Assembly (NCBI RefSeq): GCF_947258925.1
Contig: NZ_CAMYKG010000002.1
Location: 40,083-104,082, forward strand
Direction of reading: 5' to 3'
Source of the DNA: an uncultured Eudoraea sp.
Lineage (GTDB): Bacteria; Bacteroidota; Bacteroidia; Flavobacteriales; Flavobacteriaceae
DNA length: 64,000 bases
The notes under the pieces were generated by a model. It was not told where the DNA came from. It saw only the letters and a list, made by a program, of their open reading frames with translations, and did not search any database. Shown here one piece after another: positions 9,582-17,733 of this stretch (its first letter is position 1; every line of letters begins with the position of its first letter). The position numbers were made by a program, and so were the translations under genes.

Positions 9582-9836
9582 CACCAGCGCCCTAAAGTTC
9601 TCGAGTCCAAGGTTTTTTAATTGAAACTTCAATCGCGCTTTGGCCCTGCTTTTTCTTTCGCCATATCTGTAAAATAAACGAATAACAGCCTCCATCATGG
9701 GAGTAATTTTCCTGGCCGCTAGAAATGCATACAATTCATCTGCATGGCGGGGTTGTGAACCTAATCCGCCACCTAACATTACCTTAAAACCTTTTAGACT
9801 GTAGTTTGTTTTGGTTATAAAGCCCAGAACGCTTAT
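9582..9836 (-). pseudogene. Ferredoxin-type sulfite reductase internal fragment
   Basis: About 85 residues of an assimilatory nitrite/sulfite-reductase-like hemoprotein remain: LGFITKTN, KGFKVMLGGGLGSQPRHADE, then MEAVIRLFYRYGERKSRAKA and RLKFQLKNLGLENFRALV. A full protein of this family is roughly 700 residues; the N-terminal part and the C-terminal siroheme/4Fe-4S cysteine region are both absent. The fragment starts directly after the cysH stop (9839), where cysD, cysN and the 5' part of the reductase gene would lie in related operons. It is fused in frame to siroheme synthase at about 9581. The apparent 113-codon ORF (9516-9857) is this scar, not a real small gene. Confidence 0.88.
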
Positions 9837-9838
9837 TC

Positions 9839-10462
9839 TTAAGAATGTAATCCGCATTCGCGGTTTTCTAAAACTTTGGTAGGATCAAAATAAGTATGTT
9901 CATTAGGAAGTCCTCTTTTATTTAAATAGGCATCGAGCCTGGTATCACTCCAATGGTAAAACGGACTTACCTTGAGTACCCCTGTCTCACTTAAGCTTAA
10001 AATATTTAAGGTATCCCTTAAAGCTGTCTGACCCTTTCGGAGGTTTGTAAACCAGACGTCCGGTTTATATTCTGCCATAGCCCTGCGAAAAGGTTCCAAC
10101 TTTACCTGTTCAGTAAATTCTTTATGCCTGGGGTCATCAATATCGGGAATCCCCATTACTGCATCTCTATGTGCTGCTGTTTGTTTGGGTAAAAATAGCT
10201 TGATATTCAAATCCAGGCCAACTATCAATTCTTCTGCATGCCTGTATGTGTTGGGCGTATTATAACCTGTATCACACCAGATAACGGGAATATCCGATTT
10301 AACTTCAGTGACCGCATTTAAAATGGCAACTTCGTAAGGCCTGAAATTTGTAGTTACAACAGGCTTGGAACCATAGAGAATTGCCCATGAAATTATTTCT
10401 TCCGGGGGAATTCCTCTGAAATGATTATTTAAATGCTCAATATCCTCCTTTGATAAACCCAT
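9839..10462 (-). CDS. cysH: Phosphoadenosine phosphosulfate reductase family protein
   Basis: The 207-residue product (start at 10462; an upstream ATG at 10513 would overlap the preceding gene) is an adenine-nucleotide alpha-hydrolase-fold protein with VVTTNFRPYE, WCDTGYNTPNTYRHAEE and the C-terminal ECGLH motif carrying the redox Cys. It lacks the CC...CxxC iron-sulfur cysteines of APS reductases: the corresponding stretch reads WFTNLRKGQTALRD. The expected role is reduction of activated sulfate to sulfite with thioredoxin. The frame is complete, but the downstream sulfate-assimilation genes are deleted or broken, so its product may have no local pathway. Confidence 0.88.
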   Translation of the reverse strand: MGLSKEDIEHLNNHFRGIPPEEIISWAILYGSKPVVTTNFRPYEVAILNAVTEVKSDIPVIWCDTGYNTPNTYRHAEELIVGLDLNIKLFLPKQTAAHRDAVMGIPDIDDPRHKEFTEQVKLEPFRRAMAEYKPDVWFTNLRKGQTALRDTLNILSLSETGVLKVSPFYHWSDTRLDAYLNKRGLPNEHTYFDPTKVLENRECGLHS

Positions 10463-10485
10463 ATCTGACTTTTTTAAGTTAAAAA

Positions 10486-10749
10486 TTACCGGCCCCACTT
10501 GATAGTATTCCACAATCTTTCATGCATAAAGTACAAGACCATCTTTGTAATCAATTCCACTAATCCAATGGAAAATGCCAAAGAAAGAGTTCCTGTAATT
10601 ATCCATGATATCAGTATTGTATCTAATGTTCCTACCAGGCGCCAGCTAATAGACTTAACGATACTTCTTTTCGGATGTTCAGAAGTACTATCTGCTTTAT
10701 AATTGCTAGGTGTTGTTTTTCTATCAATTAAAATTCGGTCTGCAATCAT
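10486..10749 (-). CDS. DUF2061 small membrane protein
   Basis: This 87-residue protein has a hydrophilic N-terminus and the DUF2061 core: KRSIVKSISWRLVGTLDT, a hydrophobic helix, and ELITKMVLYFMHERLWNTI. Two membrane segments are predicted (roughly residues 41-57 and 62-75). Such proteins often sit in sulfate-assimilation clusters, sometimes fused to adenylylsulfate kinase, but their function is unknown. It precedes cysH with a gap of about 23 bp when cysH starts at 10462, suggesting one transcript. Confidence 0.85.
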   Translation of the reverse strand: MIADRILIDRKTTPSNYKADSTSEHPKRSIVKSISWRLVGTLDTILISWIITGTLSLAFSIGLVELITKMVLYFMHERLWNTIKWGR

Positions 10750-10926
10750 CTATTTTACTTTTACCCTATCGATTTTATAGAGTTAACAAAAATAAAATAA
10801 TATTTTAGAGTAAGACGTTAATAATTATTAAATATTCTTTTTACTCTATAGTTTTAATAGATTAATTAAATTAAGATGCAGTTATTGCGTATGATTCATT
10901 GATTTCTCAAGTATTTTAGAAATGTG

Positions 10927-11340
10927 TTATTCCGAAATAAGATCAGCAAGTGTATTTTTTCTGTAGACTTCCAGGGCACTATCACGAACCTGAAGCATTA
11001 ACTTGTGGACAGCGCATTTATTTTCATCGGGACAATCGTCGCACTTTTCATAAAAATTTAGACTTACACACGGCACCATGGCAATAGGACCTTCCAAGAC
11101 ACGTATAACTGTTGTCATAGGAATTTCATTGGGTTCTTTTATCAGGTAATAACCCCCTCCTTTTCCCTTCTTCGATCCTAATAATCCTGTTTTGCGCAAA
11201 GTAAGTAAAATACTTTCTAAAAACTTTTGAGGAATATTCTCGTGCCTGGCTATTTCCGAAATCTGCACAGGTTCTCGTTTACTTTGTAATGCTAAATAAG
11301 TAAGAGCCTTTAAGCCATATTTGGTCTTTTTAGAAAGCAT
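10927..11340 (-). CDS. Rrf2 family transcriptional regulator
   Basis: This 137-residue winged-helix protein starts MLSKKTKYGLKALTYLALQ and has the recognition helix region IPQKFLESILLTLRKTGLL with the KGKGGGYYL wing, all typical of Rrf2. Three or more cysteines (CVSLNFYEKCDDCPDENKC) follow near residues 91-109, the position where IscR-like members bind iron-sulfur clusters. Its location between the PLP sulfhydrylase and the DUF2061-cysH genes suggests control of cysteine/sulfur metabolism, as for CymR in Firmicutes. This role is inference. Confidence 0.9.
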   Translation of the reverse strand: MLSKKTKYGLKALTYLALQSKREPVQISEIARHENIPQKFLESILLTLRKTGLLGSKKGKGGGYYLIKEPNEIPMTTVIRVLEGPIAMVPCVSLNFYEKCDDCPDENKCAVHKLMLQVRDSALEVYRKNTLADLISE

Positions 11341-11377
11341 GAAGCGAAGATAGTCAAAATAGGAAGATTTCTATCTC

Positions 11378-12550
11378 TCAAATATTATCCAGCGCCTGTT
11401 GGATATCCCCAATAATATCATCTACGTGTTCCAATCCAACCGAAATACGTACCATCCCATCTGTGATGCCACATTCCGACCTTTCTTCGGAAGATAATTT
11501 GCCATGGGTGGTGGATGCCGGGTGTGTTACTATACTTCTGGTATCGCCTAGATTAGCGGATAGAGATAACAATCCGATAGAGTCAAAAAATCTCTTGCCC
11601 GTATCCAGTCCACCCTTGATTTCGAATGCAACGACGCATCCACCAGCTGCCATTTGTTTCCTGGCAAGCTCATACTGAGGGTGGGATTTCAAAAATGGAT
11701 ATTTTACCCAATTAACACTTTTATGAGTTTCAAGAAATTCTGCCACTTTTAAGGCATTTGAACAGTGTCTGTCTACTCTAACTCCCAAAGTTTCAAGACT
11801 TTTAGAAAGAACCCAGGCATTAAATGGAGATAAAGCAGGTCCGGTGATTCTTGAATATCGATAAATCTGATCTATTAAATCAGCTCTGCCGACCGTAATA
11901 CCCGCTAAAACCCGTCCCTGACCATCCATAAGTTTTGTGCCAGAATGTATAACGAGATCTGCACCAAATTTTATAGGTTGCTGCAGGTAAGGTGTAGCGA
12001 AGCAATTATCAACAATCATTATCAAATTATGCTTTTTTGAAAACCGGCCAAGCGCTTCGAGGTCCAGGATATCTACTGCAGGATTTGTTGGGGATTCTAC
12101 AAATAGTATTTTCGTGTGCGGAGTAATTAATGCATCAAGTTCAGGCGTTTCAGTTGTTTTGAAATAACTATGGTTTATATTCCATTTAGGGAAAACCTGA
12201 GTAAACAGACTATGGGTTGATCCAAATATACTGCGTGCTGAAAGAATATGATCCCCGCTACTCAATAAAGCAGCGAAAGTTGAAAAAACGGCAGACATTC
12301 CGGAGGCGAATGCAAAACCATCTTCTGCACCTTCCATTTTGCATACTTTTTCGATGAATTCTGAAGAATTAGGGTTAGAATATCTGGAATAAATATTTCG
12401 CTCTTTCTCTTCAGCAAAGGATGCCCTCATATCTTCACTGTCTTCAAAAACAAAACTGGAAGTAAGGTATAATGGGTTCGAATGTTCCAAAAACCTGGTA
12501 CGCTCTATTTGTGTACGTATTGCCTCAGTTTCAAATCTTTTTTTCTTCAT
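11378..12550 (-). CDS. Cys/Met-metabolism PLP enzyme, probably O-succinyl/O-acetylhomoserine sulfhydrylase (MetZ/MetB type)
   Basis: The protein is 390 residues. It has the family signature around the PLP lysine (LVIHSGTKLMDGQGRVLAG, near residue 204), RYSNPNSSEFIEKVCKMEGA for phosphate binding, and SLGVEHVDDI-like C-terminal residues (RISVGLEHVDDI). The sequence is closest in character to MetZ homoserine-ester sulfhydrylases or cystathionine gamma-synthases; these cannot be separated by eye. It lies 32 bp downstream of the MetX-ThrA fusion on the same strand and thus uses the homoserine ester produced there. Confidence 0.85.
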   Translation of the reverse strand: MKKKRFETEAIRTQIERTRFLEHSNPLYLTSSFVFEDSEDMRASFAEEKERNIYSRYSNPNSSEFIEKVCKMEGAEDGFAFASGMSAVFSTFAALLSSGDHILSARSIFGSTHSLFTQVFPKWNINHSYFKTTETPELDALITPHTKILFVESPTNPAVDILDLEALGRFSKKHNLIMIVDNCFATPYLQQPIKFGADLVIHSGTKLMDGQGRVLAGITVGRADLIDQIYRYSRITGPALSPFNAWVLSKSLETLGVRVDRHCSNALKVAEFLETHKSVNWVKYPFLKSHPQYELARKQMAAGGCVVAFEIKGGLDTGKRFFDSIGLLSLSANLGDTRSIVTHPASTTHGKLSSEERSECGITDGMVRISVGLEHVDDIIGDIQQALDNI

Positions 12551-12582
12551 CCTTACTATAAGCTGTCTTATTTAAAAAGTAA

Positions 12583-15500
12583 TTATCCTTTCTCCGCAAT
12601 ACGCAAAATATCCCCAAAAACTCCGCGTGCCGTTACGGCTGCTCCGGCTCCTGCTCCTTGTATAACCAAAGGATGTTCACCATATGATTCTGTATAAATC
12701 TCTATAATAGAGTCTGAACCCTTTACCTGGCCCAAGGCACTTTCTTTGGGAACAGATATCAGTTTTACGTCTAGTTCACCTCGCTCTTTTTGCAAATCCC
12801 CATGTAGATCTCCCACATATCGAAGGACATGATTGGGCTCCTGATTATCTTTAATTTTATTAAAAAAATCATCCAGGATATCCAGGTTATCCAAAAATTC
12901 CAACACAGTGCCTTTACGAAGCGATTCGGGGATGAGATTTTGGATGGAAATATCATCAAATTCATTTTCAAGATCCAATTCTCGAGCTAAAATCAATAAT
13001 TTTCTTCCTACATCATTACCGCATAAATCTTCCCTGGGATCAGGCTCAGTAAATCCATTATTAATGGCTTCATTTAAAATTGCAGAAAAAGAAGATTCCC
13101 CTTCCGAAAAAGTATTAAATATATAGCTCAGAGACCCTGAAAAAACACCTTTTATTCGCGTTATGTTTTCGCCAGACAGGTGTAAAAGTTTAATGGTATC
13201 TATCAATGGCAAACCTGCACCAACATTGGTTTCATATAGGTATTGTTTCTGTTTTTTTGCCAACTCGTCCCTAATCAAGCTATAGTAATCAAACCCCAGC
13301 GTATTGGCAATTTTATTCGAAGAAACCAAATCGAATCCATTTTCGATAAAATTAAAATAATTAGCCACAAAATCCTGACTTGCCGTATTATCAATGGTAA
13401 TTAAATTTTCAAGATGATGCATTCTGGCATAATCAAAGAGATCCTCAATAGTATAAGACATCCCCTTTTCTTGGATATCCTCACGCCAAGATTCTGAGAT
13501 ACCACTTTTGTTTAAAAGTAATTTTCTTGAATTCGCCAAAGCAAAGATATTTAGATTAATGCCTTTCCTTTCTTCTATTCCTTTTTTCGATACTAATATC
13601 TGATCTACAAGGGTGCCGCCTACGTTTCCATGTCCAAAAATTGCAAGGTTAACTTTTTTACTAATTCCAAAAATTTGACCATGCATTACATTAAGTGCCT
13701 TGTGAAGATCAGATTTCTTTACCACCAGGCTCACATTCTTTCCTGTTATGGTATTATTAAACAACAGGGGCACTATTTGGTTCTTAATTAAAGCATTATA
13801 CGGTTTGTGAAAAGTGCTTAAATCCTGACCAACTATTGAGATAACGGAAACTTCACTTACAATGGTAATCGCATTAATATCACGTGATTGGAAATCGCTT
13901 TCAAACTCCATTTCCAACGCCCTTTTTGCCAAAAGGGCCTTTTCTGAATTCACCACCAATCCTATTCCTCGCTCAGAAGATCCCTGGGAGATGATACTCA
14001 CACTGATATTATTCTGGCTAAGCGTTCTGAAAATTCGCGCATCAATACCTACCTTCCCCAGCAACCCCCTACCTTCGAGGTTAATTAATGCATCGTTTTC
14101 AATAACAGATAATGATTTTATTCCTTCCTTGCTGGACTTCGCACTGATAAGTGTCCCCTCGTTGTCATTGTTAAAGGTATTGAGTATCCTTAGTGGAATA
14201 TTCTTTTCGATTAACGGAATAATGGTCTTTGCGTGTAAAATAGTTGCTCCAAAGTTAGCAAGTTCATTAGCCTCACCATATGATAATTGCGCAATCCTCT
14301 GTGCTTCAGCAACATATTCGGGATTTGCTGTAAAAATACCATCTACATGCGTGTAGTTCTGAAGCTCTTCAGCATCCAAAAAATTAGCAATAAGGGAAGC
14401 TGTATAATTACTGCCATTCCGCCCAAGCGTAGTGGTTTCATCGGTCTCTGTTGATGCGATAAAACCCGTGATCAATGGCACCTCTTCTGTCTTTATTTTG
14501 GAAAATTCAAGAAGTACATTTTCTCTGGATATCTCTTCCAGAACTTTTGCATCTCCATAAGTCGCATCTGTTTTTATCAACCGGCGGGTGTCAAGCAATT
14601 TTGCATTAATCCCTTCCCCTATTAGCAACTTTGTCATCAACTTGCCCGAAATAAGTTCCCCATATGCCAGAACCTGGTCTTTTATTTTAGCACTATAGTC
14701 TCCAAGCAGGGCAACTCCCTCAAACAATTTTACCAATGCACTGAATTCTTCTGAAAGATTGATATTCTTAAAAGTATGCTTTTGATATTGTTCAAATCTC
14801 CCAAATTCCTCTCTATAGTCTATTCCTTTTGCCGCCTTGTCTAATATGGTTTCGAGTTGATCAGTCCCTTTTTCACGCGCTGACAAAACCACGGCAATGT
14901 TTTCGTCATTTTTTACTTTTTCCTTTATAATTTCTAATACCCTACCCAGGCCTTCTCCATTAGCAAGTGACTTTCCGCCAAATTTTAGAATTTTAATTCT
15001 TCCGGATTTACCATTTTTGTCAAATATCCCTTTAAGTAGCTGCTGCATTTGTTCATATTCAATAAGAAATGCATCATGTCCGTGCAGCGATTGTATTTCA
15101 CCATAAGTTACATTGCTATTGGCTTGGGCTAATTGTTTAAAGGTGTCCTTGTTCTCATTCGCGGTAAAAAAAAGATCAGAATCTACCCCAATAATATGAA
15201 TATTGGTAGGGCTGTTTTGTAAATTAACAAATGCATCTTCCCCTTCTCTGGTAATATCTATTGTCTTTAATAACTGGTTAGTCAATTTGTAAGCGGAAAG
15301 CTCAAATCGCTCATTCAGTTTTTTACCATGATGAGACAGCCAACTCTCCACATTAAAAACCTGGAGTTCTTCATTTGTGCTTCTCTGGAACCGTGCTTTA
15401 AAAGACTGTGGCGTTCTATAACACAGCATAGCATGCATTCTGGCATCGTGTACCGGTTGCTTGGAATTAACAAGAAACTGCTCCTGAATCTGACAATTGG

Positions 15501-15987
15501 CAATAAGCCAATCTGTTGATTTCCAATCGGCTGCAACAGGAATCAAATGTTCTGTTAGTAAAGGATTCATCGCCGCCATTTCCCAGGCAATTCCACCACC
15601 TAAAGAACCGCCTATTAAGGCATAAATCCGTTCTATATGAAGCGCTTTCAAACCTTCAATAAAAATCCTTGCAACATCACCAGCAACAAAATCTTTATAG
15701 TTATCAATTACAAATCCATCGTAACCATTACCCGGAATATTGAATGCCAGTACCGTATACTTATTTGTGTCAATACATTTACCGTCACCTATCAAAGTGG
15801 CCCACCATCCTTCATAGCCAGCTACATTTGAATTTCCGGTTAAGGCATGATTAACCAATACAATTGGAGCGGAATGCAATTCCTGACCAAAAAGTTGATA
15901 GGATAACTCCAAATCTTGCACTACCCCACTATAGGTTTTATAAGAGGGGATTTTTATACTTTGAAGTTTTGTATTCTGGTCTTTCAT
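12583..15987 (-). CDS. thrA: Trifunctional MetX - aspartate kinase - homoserine dehydrogenase fusion
   Basis: The 1134-residue polypeptide has three modules. Residues 1-325 are a MetX-like alpha/beta hydrolase (homoserine O-acyltransferase) with HALTGNSNV, the nucleophile elbow GGSLGGG (Ser128), Asp near 269 and GHDAFL (His304). Residues about 333-770 are aspartate kinase (KFGGKSLANGEGL, LITGFIAST, THVDGIFTANPEY) with regulatory ACT repeats. Residues about 780-1134 are homoserine dehydrogenase (NLAIFGHGNVGGTLVDQI, GFTEPDPREDLCGNDVGRK). One protein thus covers the first and third steps from aspartate to homoserine plus its activation for methionine. It sits between MetY and the MetZ-type gene, behind the SAM-I riboswitch at 17548-17655. 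The fusion is known in Flavobacteria. Confidence 0.93.
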   Translation of the reverse strand: MKDQNTKLQSIKIPSYKTYSGVVQDLELSYQLFGQELHSAPIVLVNHALTGNSNVAGYEGWWATLIGDGKCIDTNKYTVLAFNIPGNGYDGFVIDNYKDFVAGDVARIFIEGLKALHIERIYALIGGSLGGGIAWEMAAMNPLLTEHLIPVAADWKSTDWLIANCQIQEQFLVNSKQPVHDARMHAMLCYRTPQSFKARFQRSTNEELQVFNVESWLSHHGKKLNERFELSAYKLTNQLLKTIDITREGEDAFVNLQNSPTNIHIIGVDSDLFFTANENKDTFKQLAQANSNVTYGEIQSLHGHDAFLIEYEQMQQLLKGIFDKNGKSGRIKILKFGGKSLANGEGLGRVLEIIKEKVKNDENIAVVLSAREKGTDQLETILDKAAKGIDYREEFGRFEQYQKHTFKNINLSEEFSALVKLFEGVALLGDYSAKIKDQVLAYGELISGKLMTKLLIGEGINAKLLDTRRLIKTDATYGDAKVLEEISRENVLLEFSKIKTEEVPLITGFIASTETDETTTLGRNGSNYTASLIANFLDAEELQNYTHVDGIFTANPEYVAEAQRIAQLSYGEANELANFGATILHAKTIIPLIEKNIPLRILNTFNNDNEGTLISAKSSKEGIKSLSVIENDALINLEGRGLLGKVGIDARIFRTLSQNNISVSIISQGSSERGIGLVVNSEKALLAKRALEMEFESDFQSRDINAITIVSEVSVISIVGQDLSTFHKPYNALIKNQIVPLLFNNTITGKNVSLVVKKSDLHKALNVMHGQIFGISKKVNLAIFGHGNVGGTLVDQILVSKKGIEERKGINLNIFALANSRKLLLNKSGISESWREDIQEKGMSYTIEDLFDYARMHHLENLITIDNTASQDFVANYFNFIENGFDLVSSNKIANTLGFDYYSLIRDELAKKQKQYLYETNVGAGLPLIDTIKLLHLSGENITRIKGVFSGSLSYIFNTFSEGESSFSAILNEAINNGFTEPDPREDLCGNDVGRKLLILARELDLENEFDDISIQNLIPESLRKGTVLEFLDNLDILDDFFNKIKDNQEPNHVLRYVGDLHGDLQKERGELDVKLISVPKESALGQVKGSDSIIEIYTESYGEHPLVIQGAGAGAAVTARGVFGDILRIAEKG

Positions 15988-16074
15988 GTGAACGAAATAA
16001 TTTAAAACCGAGTTGAAAAGTTACCAGTACAGCATAACCATTCAACTCAGCTTTGAAAAGAGGTGTTTGGCGTT

Positions 16075-17367
16075 CTAAGCCAGAACAGATTTATCAATAG
16101 TTGAAAATGCCTGTTCCAGATCGGCCTTTAGATCATCTAAATTTTCCAAACCAACAGATAATCGAATTAAATCTTTGGTAACACCTGTAGCTTCCTGTTC
16201 TGCATCATCTAATTGCTGATGCGTTGTACTTGCAGGATGTATGATCAGAGATTTTGTATCACCTATATTGGCTAAAAGAGAAAAGATCTGTGTTCCATCG
16301 GCTATTTTCTTTGCCGAATCGTACCCGCCTTTAACACCAAATGTTATTAATCCACTTTGTCCTTTTGGCAGATAAGCCTCAGCCTCTGCAAAATATTTAC
16401 TGCTTTTTAGACCCGGATAATTCACCCAGGTAACTTCATTTCGGCCTTCAAGCCATTCGGCTAGTTCAAGCGCATTATCACTATGCTTTTTCATACGTAC
16501 CTCTAGAGTTTCAAGACCCTGGATAATTTGAAAAGCATTAAACGGACTTAGGCAAGCTCCGTGATCCCTCAGGCCTTCGATCCGAACCTTAGCGATAAAT
16601 GCCGCCGGTCCCAGGGCATCATGATATACTAAACCATGATATCCCGGTGAAGGTTCGGTAAATTCCGGAAATTTCCCATTAGCCCAATCAAAAGTACCGG
16701 CATCTATTACTACCCCGCCCAGGGCTGTGCCATTACCATTTATATATTTGGTAAGTGAATGAATAACAATATTTGCTCCATGCTCAATAGGATTTAACAA
16801 AGCCGGTGTTGCAACTGTATTATCCACGATAAAAGGTACTTTAGCAGCTTTTGCTTCGGCAGATATTGCCTTGAGGTCCAGCACATCAAGTTTTGGATTT
16901 CCTAAAGATTCTACAAAAATCGCACGTGTATTCTCTTTTACTGCATTACCAAAATTAGAAGGGTCTGAAGGGTCTACAAATGTTGTTGTAATTCCTAATC
17001 TGGGTAGGGTAACACTTAATAAATTATACGTTCCTCCATACAGGCTGTTTGAAGCTACTATATGATCTCCTGATTTCAACAATACTAAAAGCGCCGTATT
17101 AATTGCTCCGGTTCCGGATGAAGTAACAACGGAGGCAATACCTCCCTCCAATGCAGACAAACGTTGTTCCAAAATATCATTGGTAGGATTATTTATCCTT
17201 GTATATATGTTCCCAATCTCCGCTAATGAAAATAAATTAGCAGCATGTTCAGAATCATTAAAAACGTAGGCTGTACTCTGATAAATCGGGACTGCACGTG
17301 TACCTCCATTTATAGTTGTGTCATGACCGGCATGTAATGCATTGGTAGAAAATTTGTGTTCACTCAT
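16075..17367 (-). CDS. metY: O-acetylhomoserine aminocarboxypropyltransferase (sulfhydrylase)
   Basis: The 430-residue PLP enzyme has the MetY layout: FSTNALHAGHD at the N-terminus, YTRINNPTNDILEQRLSALE, the PLP lysine in IHSLTKYINGNGTALGG, and the longer insert FPEFTEPSPGYHGLVYHDAL characteristic of O-acetylhomoserine sulfhydrylases as opposed to the 390-residue MetB/MetZ type. It condenses O-acetylhomoserine with sulfide to homocysteine. It is the first gene after the SAM-I riboswitch and is followed by the MetX-AK-HSD fusion. Confidence 0.93.
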   Translation of the reverse strand: MSEHKFSTNALHAGHDTTINGGTRAVPIYQSTAYVFNDSEHAANLFSLAEIGNIYTRINNPTNDILEQRLSALEGGIASVVTSSGTGAINTALLVLLKSGDHIVASNSLYGGTYNLLSVTLPRLGITTTFVDPSDPSNFGNAVKENTRAIFVESLGNPKLDVLDLKAISAEAKAAKVPFIVDNTVATPALLNPIEHGANIVIHSLTKYINGNGTALGGVVIDAGTFDWANGKFPEFTEPSPGYHGLVYHDALGPAAFIAKVRIEGLRDHGACLSPFNAFQIIQGLETLEVRMKKHSDNALELAEWLEGRNEVTWVNYPGLKSSKYFAEAEAYLPKGQSGLITFGVKGGYDSAKKIADGTQIFSLLANIGDTKSLIIHPASTTHQQLDDAEQEATGVTKDLIRLSVGLENLDDLKADLEQAFSTIDKSVLA

Positions 17368-17547
17368 AATGTTCGTTTCTATGTATTCAAATTGAATACT
17401 GGTTCTTAATACAATTCTTTCAGCGACTTTCTCGTCGCTCTTTGGTCAAAAATAATAGTGCAATCCAAGCCTCGGCGCTCTTAAAGGCAACCAGGCATGA
17501 TTAAAATGTTAATAAGAAAGATAAATTACTAGGGGTAATTCTATATT

Positions 17548-17655
17548 GTTATCTGTCACACAATACATGTGATAGAATTTAGCACCTTCTCCGTATTTGA
17601 CACAAAGGGTTGCTAAGGTTTCATAGGGTCTATTCCCTCCACCTTTCTTGATAAC
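17548..17655 (-). promoter_or_regulatory. SAM-I (S-box) riboswitch upstream of metY-thrA
   Basis: On the minus strand the segment reads through the S-box core in order: AAGAAAGGTGGAGGGAATAG, ACCCTATGAAACC, TAGCAACC, AAGGTGCTAAATTC. P1 closes with GTTATC (17650-17655) and GATAAC (17548-17553). It is about 180 nt upstream of metY. It matches the copy at 8878-8993 nearly base for base in the core, so both units answer to SAM. A hairpin AGCGAC-GAGAAA-GTCGCT lies between riboswitch and gene, without a clear U-run. Confidence 0.94.
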
Positions 17656-17685
17656 TTTTCAACAAGTGATTGAACTTAGTAAAAG

Positions 17686-17693
17686 CAAATATA
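17686..17693 (-). promoter_or_regulatory. Candidate -7 element of the metY-thrA leader
   Basis: On the minus strand the octamer TATATTTG fits the Bacteroidota -7 consensus TAnnTTTG and lies 31 bp before the first base of the riboswitch. No clean TTG is found at the -33 position, so support is partial. Confidence 0.45.
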
Positions 17694-17733
17694 GGAATGG
17701 AAAAAGGGTTATTCCTAATATTTGAACAAAAAA

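Noticed and set aside
9516..9857. 113-codon frame as a small functional protein
   Set aside because: Its sequence is an internal sulfite-reductase fragment joined to siroheme synthase; the frame ends at a nonsense codon inside the latter.
13862..14356. 164-codon plus-strand frame inside the MetX-AK-HSD gene
   Set aside because: It is antisense to aspartokinase-domain coding sequence with clear protein motifs on the other strand.
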